Source: an uncultured Lachnospiraceae bacterium
GTDB lineage: Bacteria > Bacillota_A > Clostridia > Lachnospirales > Lachnospiraceae
Length of the DNA: 11,917 nt
Reading direction: 5' to 3'
NCBI GenBank assembly: GCA_902795835.1
Contig: CADBNA010000042.1
Coordinates: forward strand, 1 to 11,917
Position 1 is the stretch's first letter. Each line of letters starts with the position of its first letter. The translations under genes and the position numbers were made by a program. The notes below the pieces were generated by a model. That model had not been told where the DNA came from and did no database searches. It saw only the letters and a list, made by a program, of their open reading frames with translations. Below, piece by piece: positions 1 through 5,926 of the stretch.

Positions 1-201
1 GGCGGCTATATGATTGATGATATCATCACGGTCAACGGAATAGACTGCGTATCCTACACGGAACCCGAATCGGATCTCTGCGGCCTGATGTTTTTCCATC
101 CGCAGGGCCTGAACTACGTTATCTGTGTCGTCGGATTCAGCTATTCACAGAATGTGGACACCATCGCGGCTGCTCTCTGCTCACTGACGCCTGACAGATA
201 A
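1..201 (+). CDS. C-terminal fragment of an unrecognised protein
   Basis: The reading frame is open from the first base (Gly-Gly-Tyr-Met) and stops at 199-201, so this is the 3' end of a gene that starts upstream of the window. The ATG at position 10 has no ribosome binding site in view and is probably internal. About 66 residues are visible. They form a hydrophobic, beta-rich segment (around FFHPQGLNYVICVVGFSYSQ) followed by a short predicted helix and a TPDR end, with no catalytic motif. The layout, a strand pair then a short C-terminal helix, loosely resembles the end of the exported protein encoded at 332-922, but similarity is too low to claim paralogy by eye. Function unknown. Confidence 0.6.
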   Translation, partial: GGYMIDDIITVNGIDCVSYTEPESDLCGLMFFHPQGLNYVICVVGFSYSQNVDTIAAALCSLTPDR

Positions 202-244
202 CAGGAGAAGGGGCTGCGGCTTCCAGAAAAATAATATCTGTCTG

Positions 245-272
245 AGAACTCTGCCCTTTGCGGCAGAGTTCT
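245..272 (+). terminator. Perfect 11-bp hairpin after the first gene, weak U-tract
   Basis: AGAACTCTGCC (245-255) pairs perfectly with GGCAGAGTTCT (262-272) around a 6-nt loop. It lies 43 bases after the stop of the upstream gene, as expected for an intrinsic terminator. Only TTGCTT follows, so the U-tract is poor and termination may be partial. Its right arm touches the proposed -35 of the next gene. Confidence 0.5.
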
Positions 273-300
273 TGCTTACCGGGGAGGAAAAAGCTATAAT
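272..300 (+). promoter_or_regulatory. Sigma-A-type promoter for the exported protein gene
   Basis: A consensus TATAAT (295-300) lies 17 bp after TTGCTT (272-277), which matches the -35 consensus at 3 of 6 positions. It would start transcription near 307, about 25 bases ahead of the start codon at 332. The -35 overlaps the right arm of the preceding hairpin. Confidence 0.6.
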
Positions 301-331
301 AACCCTGAAGGAACCACAGGAGGTAAATGTA

Positions 332-922
332 ATGAAAAAAAAGATATTTAGGAAAAAACTGCACCTGATGTCCTTATTGTGTGCTGCTCTGCTGACTGCG
401 GGGCTGCTGGCCTGTCCCGTTGCCGCTTCTGATGGCAGCGCTGCCCTTGCAGACGTACTGATTCTCCGCAAAAACGGGACGAATACCACCACTATTCCGA
501 ATCCCTGGTCCGAGACAGATGATCTGGAGGAGGCGTGCGAGGGCTCGGGCATAGCTTTTACCGATCCGGTAGAACAGGCTATTCCGGACGGTCTGTCCCG
601 CCGTCCGTACCGCTATATGGAAGACATGCTCGAAGTGATCTATGCCGATGACACCGACGAGCTGACAATCCGCGTATCAACGGAAAGGGAAGAACTTGAG
701 CTGACCGGCGATTATAACAAGTACAGTAAGGAATGGGATGAGGTTTTCAAAGGTCTGCGGGCACATTGCAGCGGCGACGGAGAAACGATCAATGTCGCAC
801 TGTTTGACGGGACCGGTGTGCATTTTGCCGTGATGTATAATACCGGCGAGGAAGGCCGCGGGCTGACGCCTGATCAGCTGAAATCCCTTGTAATGTGTAT
901 GCAGGCATCTCCCCTTGCCTGA
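332..922 (+). CDS. Small exported protein, DUF4367-like, possible lipoprotein
   Basis: This encodes a 196-residue protein of unknown function, probably outside the membrane. The ATG at 332 is chosen because AGGAGG (318-323) sits 8 bases before it and a basic signal peptide follows directly (MKKKIFRKK, then a hydrophobic stretch at about residues 11-29). The in-frame TTG at 272 lies before the promoter's expected start site. The end of the signal reads LLAC then PVAAS. It could be a slightly atypical lipobox with a lipidated cysteine, or be cut by signal peptidase I after Ala-Ala-Ser. The mature part has NPWSETDDLEEA, then a segment like exported clostridial DUF4367-type proteins (AIPDGL, DMLEVIYADD, LTGDYNKYS, a final LTPDQLKSLV helix). 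That family call is from memory of the pattern. The gene precedes a two-component system by 107 bp, so a role as accessory sensor or target is possible but inferred. Confidence 0.75.
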   Translation: MKKKIFRKKLHLMSLLCAALLTAGLLACPVAASDGSAALADVLILRKNGTNTTTIPNPWSETDDLEEACEGSGIAFTDPVEQAIPDGLSRRPYRYMEDMLEVIYADDTDELTIRVSTEREELELTGDYNKYSKEWDEVFKGLRAHCSGDGETINVALFDGTGVHFAVMYNTGEEGRGLTPDQLKSLVMCMQASPLA

Positions 923-960
923 GGGAACGCCTTTCACATACGTACATCAGGCAGTATGCG

Positions 961-997
961 GGCATATGTCCTCCCGAAAGCAGGGAGGACATATGCC
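961..997. other. Perfect 15-bp inverted repeat before the response regulator gene
   Basis: GGCATATGTCCTCCC (961-975) is followed after 7 bases (976-982) by its exact reverse complement (983-997). No run of T follows on either strand, so it is not a standard intrinsic terminator. It ends 32 bases before the response regulator start codon. It may be an RNA hairpin in the leader, a mRNA-processing or stability element, or an operator. A second, weaker pairing lies just upstream (TGCCTGA 916-922 with TCAGGCA 947-953). I see no convincing promoter in 923-1029, so the two-component genes may be read from the promoter at 272-300. Confidence 0.7.
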
Positions 998-1029
998 GTA
1001 AAGACAGAATCACAAAGGAGCCAAACAGG

Positions 1030-1707
1030 ATGGAGAAAAGCAAGATACTGGTCGTGGATGATGAGATGCGCATGCGCAAGCTGGTCCGGGATTTCCTGGT
1101 GAAAAAGGATTATACTGTCCTTGAGGCAGAAGACGGAGAAGAAGCGCTGAATCTGTTCTACGCAGAAAAGGATATCGCGCTTATCATCCTTGACGTGATG
1201 ATGCCTAAGATCGACGGCTGGGAGGTGTGCAGGGAAATACGACGGGAGTCAAAAGTGCCTATCATTATGCTGACGGCCAGAGGTGATGAGAGAGATGAAC
1301 TGATGGGCTTTGACCTGGGCGTAGATGAGTATATCTCCAAACCGTTCAGCCCCAAAATTCTGGTTGCACGGGTGGAGGCAATTCTTCGGAGAACCAGTCA
1401 CTCCGGCAAAGAGGACATTCTGGAGGCAGGCGGGATCCGTATCAACAAATCCGCGCATGAGGTGACGGTAGACGGCGTTCCGGTGGAGCTGAGCTACAAG
1501 GAGTTTGAACTGCTCGCATATTTTCTGGAGAATCAGGGCATCGCTCTGTCCAGAGAAAAAATCCTGAATAATGTCTGGAATTATGATTATTACGGAGACG
1601 CCCGCACGATTGATACGCATGTAAAAAAGCTGAGAAGCAAGATCGGCGCAAAGGGAGAATATATCCGGACAATCTGGGGACTCGGATACAAGTTTGAGGC
1701 GGAATGA
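1030..1707 (+). CDS. OmpR/PhoB-family response regulator
   Basis: This 225-residue DNA-binding response regulator is the output half of a two-component system. The N-terminal receiver domain (about 1-120) has the acidic pair D10-D11, the phospho-acceptor D55 in ILDVMMP, T82 in MLTAR and K104 in SKPF. The C-terminal winged-helix domain (about 128-223) ends in the usual RTIDTHVKKLRSKIG and IRTIWGLGYKF. Length and residue set are normal and nothing essential is missing. The ATG at 1030 is chosen because AAAGGAG (1014-1020) is well placed and MEKSKILVVDDE is a canonical start. The frame is open back to 895 but has no receiver sequence there. The stop overlaps the histidine kinase start (ATGA at 1704-1707), so the two are translationally coupled partners. 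Target genes cannot be read from the sequence; neighbours suggest envelope functions. Confidence 0.95.
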   Translation: MEKSKILVVDDEMRMRKLVRDFLVKKDYTVLEAEDGEEALNLFYAEKDIALIILDVMMPKIDGWEVCREIRRESKVPIIMLTARGDERDELMGFDLGVDEYISKPFSPKILVARVEAILRRTSHSGKEDILEAGGIRINKSAHEVTVDGVPVELSYKEFELLAYFLENQGIALSREKILNNVWNYDYYGDARTIDTHVKKLRSKIGAKGEYIRTIWGLGYKFEAE

Positions 1708-3158
1708 GAAGATCAATCAGAAAAAGAATTGCCTTTACGTTTATCGCGCTGATGACTGCCGTTCTGGCGGCGATCGGCGTTTTTCACTGGCTTTTTGTAG
1801 AAGCCTTCTACATTGCGGACAAGCAGAGGATAATCGTAGAGAGCTGGGACCGGATGGCAGACGGAAAGTATGAGGCGGATCCTGAAGATTTTGAGCATTA
1901 CTGTTCTGTCAACAACCTGACATACTGTCTGACGGACCCCGGCATGACGCTGCTGCACACAAATGCACAGGACGGATCAGAGATGGCCGGCAAGCTGCTG
2001 GGCATTGTCCTGGGTATGGAAGATGAGAACACGAAAGTTCTGCGGGCAGCGGACAGCTACCGGGTGATTCGCATCAATGACCGCTTCAGCCGGATGGAAT
2101 ATCTTGAGTTATGGGGAACGCTGGCAAACGGCAATTATTATATTGTAGCCTGCCCGGTGGAGAGCATAGCCGAAGCGGCCAATATTTCAACACGCTTTTA
2201 TATGATTGCCGGCATTGCTGCCGTAATGATCGGAGCAGTCATCATCTGGATGACGACCCGGAGAATCACCGAGCCGGTCCAGGAACTGACCGAGCTGTCC
2301 CGAAAAATGGCGGAGCTGGATTTTGACGCCAGATATGAAAGCGGGGGAGAAGATGAGATTGGCATACTCGGCAGAAATTTCAACACGATGTCTGAAAAGC
2401 TGGAGATGACGATCGGAGAGCTGAAGAGTGCAAATATCCGGCTGGAAAAGGACATTGAAGAGAAGCGGCAGATTGACGAGATGCGAAGGGAGTTCCTGGC
2501 AAGTGTGTCTCACGAGCTGAAAACGCCGATTGCACTGATTCAGGGATATGCTGAAGGCCTGAAGGACAATATCAGTGACGATCCTGAGAGCCGGGCGTTT
2601 TACTGTGACGTGATCATGGATGAATCGGCCAAGATGAATCATATGGTCCAGCAGCTCCTCACCCTCGATCAGCTCGAGTCAGGCTCTGACCGGCTGGAGA
2701 TGGAGCGTTTTGACATGTATGAGCTGATCCGCGGAGTCCTTCAGGCTTCTGCGCTGCTCATAAGGCAGAATGAGGCCGCAGTGGAATTTGAAGCTGACGG
2801 GAAAATGCCTGTCTGGGGTGATGAGTTCCGGATAGAGGAAGTGGTGACGAATTACCTGACAAATGCACTGCATCATCTGGACGGCGACCGGAGGATCCGC
2901 ATCAGCTGCACAAAAGAAGACGGCATTGTGACAACTGCCGTGTACAACAGCGGACAGCAGATCCCTCCTGACGAGCTGGACAAGATCTGGCTGAAATTCT
3001 ATAAAGTAGACAAGGCCAGGACCAGGGCATATGGAGGAAGCGGCATCGGGCTTTCTATCGTAAAGGCGGTTATGGATGCGCACGGACAAAAATGCGGCGT
3101 CAGAAACGCCGCAGATGGAGTCGAATTCTATTTCACGCTGGATGCGGCAGGGAGTTAA
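1704..3158 (+). CDS. Membrane sensor histidine kinase (HAMP, HisKA, HATPase)
   Basis: This 484-residue sensor kinase should phosphorylate the response regulator encoded just before it. Residues 9-33 and about 165-186 are transmembrane helices flanking an extracellular sensor region of about 130 residues that matches nothing I recognise. A HAMP linker follows (about 187-240, with RRITEPVQEL). The HisKA dimerisation helix carries the phospho-acceptor H270 in SVSHELKTPIALIQGYAEG. The ATP-binding domain has the N-box (N383 and N387 in NYLTNALHH) and the G-box GGSGIGLSIVK (444-454). The catalytic core is complete, including the E-L-K-T-P after the His, which suggests both kinase and phosphatase activity as in related families. 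The start overlaps the regulator stop by four bases. The 3' end overlaps the convergent L,D-transpeptidase gene by TTAA, with no terminator between them. Confidence 0.94.
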   Translation: MRRSIRKRIAFTFIALMTAVLAAIGVFHWLFVEAFYIADKQRIIVESWDRMADGKYEADPEDFEHYCSVNNLTYCLTDPGMTLLHTNAQDGSEMAGKLLGIVLGMEDENTKVLRAADSYRVIRINDRFSRMEYLELWGTLANGNYYIVACPVESIAEAANISTRFYMIAGIAAVMIGAVIIWMTTRRITEPVQELTELSRKMAELDFDARYESGGEDEIGILGRNFNTMSEKLEMTIGELKSANIRLEKDIEEKRQIDEMRREFLASVSHELKTPIALIQGYAEGLKDNISDDPESRAFYCDVIMDESAKMNHMVQQLLTLDQLESGSDRLEMERFDMYELIRGVLQASALLIRQNEAAVEFEADGKMPVWGDEFRIEEVVTNYLTNALHHLDGDRRIRISCTKEDGIVTTAVYNSGQQIPPDELDKIWLKFYKVDKARTRAYGGSGIGLSIVKAVMDAHGQKCGVRNAADGVEFYFTLDAAGS

Positions 3159-4678
3159 TACCCTCCCTCCGCATAGTACAGATCTGCCGAAGCTCCGTCA
3201 TAATAGGCGCCGGCATCGCCGGGATATTCGGAATATCCTTCGGAATATCCGCCCATCATCTGGCTGGGATCCTGCATGGCATATGGATCCTGCACGGCGT
3301 TGGGATCCTGCATGGCATTAGGATCCTGCACGGCGTTGGGATCCTGCATGGCATTAGGATCCTGTATGGCGTTGGGATCCTGACCCTCAGGATTCTGCTC
3401 ATCGGGATTCTCTTCTTCTTCGTCTTCCTCGTCTTCGTCGTCTTCTTTTTCTTCTTCTGCCAGTCTGGCTGCCAGAGCGGCCAGATAGTTGTCCAGATCG
3501 CTCGGCGGAGCCGGCCGGAGTTCATACGGAAGAGAGTAGTACATGACGACAGGCGTGTCATAGCTTGTGAGATTATAGATCTGGCCCGCAAGATCGACGG
3601 GAAGGTTTACACATCCGTGAGAACCGTTCCAGATATATTCCTCTCCGCCGAACACCCATTTCCAGTCAGCGTCGTGCAGTCCGACGCCGTCCTCCGTCAG
3701 TTTCATCCAGTAGGCGACCGGAGCTTCATAAGAATAGGTATTGTTCGGCAGCTGTTCACCCTTCAGGGTGGTGTTGGTCTCTCTTGAGAGCATCCAGAAG
3801 ATCCCTTCCGGTGTAAAGTGACGCTCGTCCATAAGGCCGGATACGATATCTGTCTCCAGAACACACTGATAATTGCGGTAAACCCACAGGTGCTGGTTGC
3901 TCAGGTCGATCTCGACATAATCACCGCCTACACCGTAGTTATCGGAGGTTTTTGCGGCTTCACGGCTCAGATAAATGGGTTCCCGTGTGCCCCGGTACCC
4001 CGCCAGCAGAGCCTGGTTCAGTGCCTGTGCTTCGGACGCTTCATCGATCTCCCAGCCGTAATAGCTGGTGCCCGGCACGGTGACTTCTCCCATCCAGGTA
4101 GAGCCGAAAGTGCGGTCGTAGCCGACGGAATCGGTGATCTTGGCCATCTTGTCCACATAGTCAGCGATGTGCCGCTCCCAGGCTTCCTCATTGCGCGTGA
4201 ACGTGCCGTCGCCATTGTCTGTGAGCCACGTCTCAATCACAGAGCGGTCGAGAACCTGATCCCCTGAGGGAAGCGTATAGGTGATTTCCGCTCCGAGTTC
4301 AGGATGCTCCTTAAGCAGCTTCTCCTCGGCCAGCCGCGCTTCTTCCTCGGCCTTTCTCTTTTTTTCCTCTTCCAGAGCCTTTTGCCGCTCAGCTTCTTCG
4401 ATGGCACGCTGCTTTGCCTCTTCTTCGGCAATCCGCTCAGCCTCCGCTTCGGCGGTCTGCTTCTGGACAGCCAGGACAGAGAATATTTCCTCGCGCAGCT
4501 GATCCGGATCCTGCACGTCCATATCACGGCGCATCAGAAGAAGGCTGATCAGAATCACACCGCAGAGCACCACCATCAGAAGGATAGTGCCCAGAGTGGC
4601 AGCCAGTGTATTTTTTTTCCTGCGGGAATGCTTTCTTTTTCTCCCGGTAGAATACCCGGATGAATGATGACCTGACAT
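3155..4678 (-). CDS. Membrane-anchored L,D-transpeptidase (YkuD) with repetitive acidic tail
   Basis: This 507-residue protein is predicted to form 3-3 peptidoglycan cross-links outside the membrane. A basic cytoplasmic head (1-22, rich in R, K and H) precedes one transmembrane helix (about 25-49). A charged Glu/Lys/Ala-rich coiled coil follows (about 60-128). Residues about 145-250 resemble the PG_binding_4 domain that often precedes YkuD. The YkuD domain (about 254-382) has the catalytic signature: H335 in GLHDADW and NGSHGCVNLP with H354 and C356. The tail is unusual: an almost purely Asp/Glu stretch, then QDPNA(M/V) hexapeptides repeated about seven times (residues about 434-471), then a Tyr/Gly-rich end. 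The tail may cross or bind the wall, which is inference. A GGGG-type site lies upstream of the ATG, with a TATAAT at 4752-4757 (minus). It converges on the histidine kinase gene. Confidence 0.92.
   Translation of the reverse strand: MSGHHSSGYSTGRKRKHSRRKKNTLAATLGTILLMVVLCGVILISLLLMRRDMDVQDPDQLREEIFSVLAVQKQTAEAEAERIAEEEAKQRAIEEAERQKALEEEKKRKAEEEARLAEEKLLKEHPELGAEITYTLPSGDQVLDRSVIETWLTDNGDGTFTRNEEAWERHIADYVDKMAKITDSVGYDRTFGSTWMGEVTVPGTSYYGWEIDEASEAQALNQALLAGYRGTREPIYLSREAAKTSDNYGVGGDYVEIDLSNQHLWVYRNYQCVLETDIVSGLMDERHFTPEGIFWMLSRETNTTLKGEQLPNNTYSYEAPVAYWMKLTEDGVGLHDADWKWVFGGEEYIWNGSHGCVNLPVDLAGQIYNLTSYDTPVVMYYSLPYELRPAPPSDLDNYLAALAARLAEEEKEDDEDEEDEEEENPDEQNPEGQDPNAIQDPNAMQDPNAVQDPNAMQDPNAVQDPYAMQDPSQMMGGYSEGYSEYPGDAGAYYDGASADLYYAEGGY
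3267..3392. repeat. Seven 18-bp tandem repeats in the L,D-transpeptidase gene
   Basis: GGATCCTG recurs at 3267, 3285, 3303, 3321, 3339, 3357 and 3375, an exact 18-bp period encoding Gln-Asp-Pro-Asn-Ala-X on the minus strand. Within it, the 36-bp block at 3285-3320 is repeated without change at 3321-3356, so Met and Val alternate at the last position. The outer copies have diverged. The reading frame is kept because 18 is a multiple of three. Upstream in the protein, 3409-3465 is a CTT/CTC-rich stretch encoding the Asp/Glu run. Confidence 0.95.
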
Positions 4679-4699
4679 AGAATTTTACCCCTTATTACT

Positions 4700-4735
4700 A
4701 TGATCCGGAAGATTCTCCCCAGACTGCCGGATCAT
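4700..4735 (-). other. Inverted repeat in the L,D-transpeptidase leader
   Basis: ATGATCCGG (4700-4708) and CCGGATCAT (4727-4735) are perfect complements separated by 18 bases. They lie between the putative -10 and the start codon of the minus-strand L,D-transpeptidase gene. No T-run follows, so this is a leader hairpin or an operator rather than a terminator. Confidence 0.5.
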
Positions 4736-4751
4736 GATATCGCTAAATGCC

Positions 4752-4757
4752 ATTATA
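4752..4757 (-). promoter_or_regulatory. Putative -10 element for the L,D-transpeptidase gene
   Basis: Read on the minus strand this is a consensus TATAAT, 74 bases before the start codon. No recognisable -35 lies 16-18 bp upstream and there is no TGn extension, so it may need an activator or may be a chance A/T-rich match. Confidence 0.4.
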
Positions 4758-4907
4758 CACCATTTTACGGCAATAGGGTATAGAAAAATATTTCATGTCA
4801 GAACTGTCTTACCGGGCCAGAAGTCTGAAAAAACAGAGACGGATGCAAAACTCGCCTGCCAATCCGTGAGTTATCTGAAAAACGCCTGATTTAATCGGCA
4901 AAAAACA

Positions 4908-4939
4908 GTCTTACTGGCAGGGGATTTTTCTGCTATAAT
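4908..4939 (+). promoter_or_regulatory. Extended -10 promoter for the CarD-like gene
   Basis: TGCTATAATA gives a full TATAAT (4934-4939) with the TGn extension at 4931-4933. The -35 region (around TTACTG, 4911-4916) is poor, as is common with extended -10 promoters. Transcription would start near 4946, which argues against the ATG at 4954 and for the one at 4981. The stretch 4758-4907 holds no gene I can support. GTCTTACYGG occurs at 4806-4815 and again at 4908-4917, the second copy overlapping the -35 region. Confidence 0.65.
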
Positions 4940-4980
4940 AAGTACAGATACAAATGACGGATATTAGAAGAGAGGCGTGC

Positions 4981-5496
4981 ATGTATCAGAAAGGAGATTA
5001 TGTGGTATATGGGACCAGCGGTCCCTGCATAGTGGAGGATGTAACGAAACTGAAAATTCCCGGGTGTGATTCAAAAAGGTTTTATTATGTACTGCGCCCG
5101 GTAAAGACCGGCAGAAGCGTGATTTATTCGCCGGTCGACAACCGCAAGGTTATGATCCGCCCTGTGCTGAGTGAGGAAGAAGCAACGGTTTTGCTTCGCG
5201 AGATTCCCGAGATCGGATTTCTCGAGATAGAGAATGAGAAGGTTCGGGAGGAAACATATAAGGATGTGCTTCATGACAGTGATCTGCGGCGGTGGATCGG
5301 GCTCATGAAGATGCTCTGCCGGAGACGGAGAGACCGCCAGCTGCAGGGCAGGAAGTTTACCGCGGTCGATGAGCGGTATTTGAAGGAGACGGAAGAGCTC
5401 CTGGGATGTGAACTGTCCATTGCACTTGGACAAGACCTGAAGACAGCAAGGGATATGCTGTTTTCCCAATTAGAAGAACTGACAACCGCCGGATGA
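4981..5496 (+). CDS. CarD/CdnL-family transcription factor
   Basis: This 171-residue protein belongs to the CarD_CdnL_TRCF group, which binds the RNA polymerase beta subunit and stabilises open promoter complexes. The N-terminal part (about 1-60; YQKGDYVVYGTSGPCIVEDV, then YYVLRPV and IYSPVDN) is the Tudor-like RNAP-interacting domain. The rest is helical and basic (RRRRDR near 118-123), fitting the DNA-contacting C-terminal domain. Length is typical of the family. The ATG at 4981 is chosen over 4954 because GAAGAGAGG lies just before it, the CarD motif begins there, and the promoter would leave almost no leader for 4954. It is a single-gene unit with its own promoter and terminator. Which genes it controls cannot be read here. 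Confidence 0.88.
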   Translation: MYQKGDYVVYGTSGPCIVEDVTKLKIPGCDSKRFYYVLRPVKTGRSVIYSPVDNRKVMIRPVLSEEEATVLLREIPEIGFLEIENEKVREETYKDVLHDSDLRRWIGLMKMLCRRRRDRQLQGRKFTAVDERYLKETEELLGCELSIALGQDLKTARDMLFSQLEELTTAG

Positions 5497-5510
5497 GTAT
5501 TCCAGAAGGA

Positions 5511-5537
5511 GAGGGACGTGAAAGCGTTCCTTTTTTA
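5511..5537 (+). terminator. Intrinsic terminator after the CarD-like gene
   Basis: GGGACG (5513-5518) pairs with CGTTCC (5525-5530), one G-U included, around a TGAAAG loop, and six T follow at 5531-5536. Outer A/G bases can pair with the first T residues to lengthen the stem. It starts 15 bases after the stop codon. Confidence 0.8.
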
Positions 5538-5566
5538 TTGTGGTTTTCCGGAAGATGTACTATGAT
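5538..5566 (+). promoter_or_regulatory. Promoter for the Cys-rich protein pair
   Basis: TTGTGG (5538-5543) and TATGAT (5561-5566) are separated by 17 bp, directly after the CarD terminator. It would start transcription near 5573, just ahead of the AAAGGAGG ribosome binding site (5576-5583). That leader is short, so the match is plausible but not certain. Confidence 0.5.
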
Positions 5567-5590
5567 GATGGAATAAAGGAGGCGCAGACT

Positions 5591-5890
5591 ATGGAGAATT
5601 CCAGCCGTTTTTTTGCCAATACGGCATGCAGGTACTATCCCTGCCATAAGGGACTGGAGGATTTTAACTGTCTGTTCTGTTATTGTCCGTTTTATCTGAA
5701 AGAGACCTGTCCCGGGAATCCGGTTTTCTGGAATAAGAAGGGAAGAATCATTAAGGACTGCACTTCGTGTGTATTTCCGCACCGTCCGGAAAACTATGAC
5801 AAGGTAATTGATTTTATCAGGAAAGAGAATGAGAGGCGTACGTTCAGCGAAGAGATCGTCAGGAAGGCAAAACCGGTTCCGGAAAGCTGA
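5591..5890 (+). CDS. Cysteine-rich small domain protein (COG2158-like, putative zinc binding)
   Basis: This 99-residue cytoplasmic protein has eight cysteines: C13, C18, C27, C30, C32, C40, C57 and C60, followed by H64. The pattern ACRYYPCHKG, then FNCLFCYCPFY, TCPGNP and DCTSCVFPHRPENYD is that of the 'cysteine-rich small domain' family (PF04071). It is thought to bind metal, but no reaction is established. Members sometimes sit near cobalamin genes, as I recall, but none is present here. The ATG at 5591 is chosen because AAAGGAGG lies 7 bases before it and the conserved region starts right after. The open frame to 5540 runs through the promoter. The next gene, another Cys-rich protein, begins 36 bases on with no terminator between, so the two are probably co-transcribed. 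Confidence 0.85.
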   Translation: MENSSRFFANTACRYYPCHKGLEDFNCLFCYCPFYLKETCPGNPVFWNKKGRIIKDCTSCVFPHRPENYDKVIDFIRKENERRTFSEEIVRKAKPVPES

Positions 5891-5926
5891 CTGACCGTCT
5901 CCTCTGGTGATGCGGAAAGGATACAC

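Noticed and set aside
895..1029. Longer start for the response regulator at 895
   Set aside because: The extra 45 codons run through the hairpin and the end of the previous gene and do not resemble a receiver domain. The ATG at 1030 has a good ribosome binding site.
3267..3392. CRISPR-like regular repeats
   Set aside because: The 18-bp units are contiguous with no spacers, in frame within a protein gene, and lack any cas genes.
3409..3465. CTT/CTC-rich stretch as a microsatellite or plus-strand pyrimidine tract signal
   Set aside because: It is explained by the Asp/Glu run of the minus-strand protein, and the units are irregular.
3092..3787. Plus-strand open frame of 231 codons
   Set aside because: It lies entirely antisense to the YkuD gene. 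Its repeated GILHGI-type peptides are just the reverse reading of the QDPNAM repeats, and the YkuD frame has a recognisable catalytic motif.
4954..4980. Longer start for the CarD-like gene at 4954
   Set aside because: It would have a leader of only about 8 bases from the extended -10 promoter and no ribosome binding site, while the bases before 4981 contain GAAGAGAGG.
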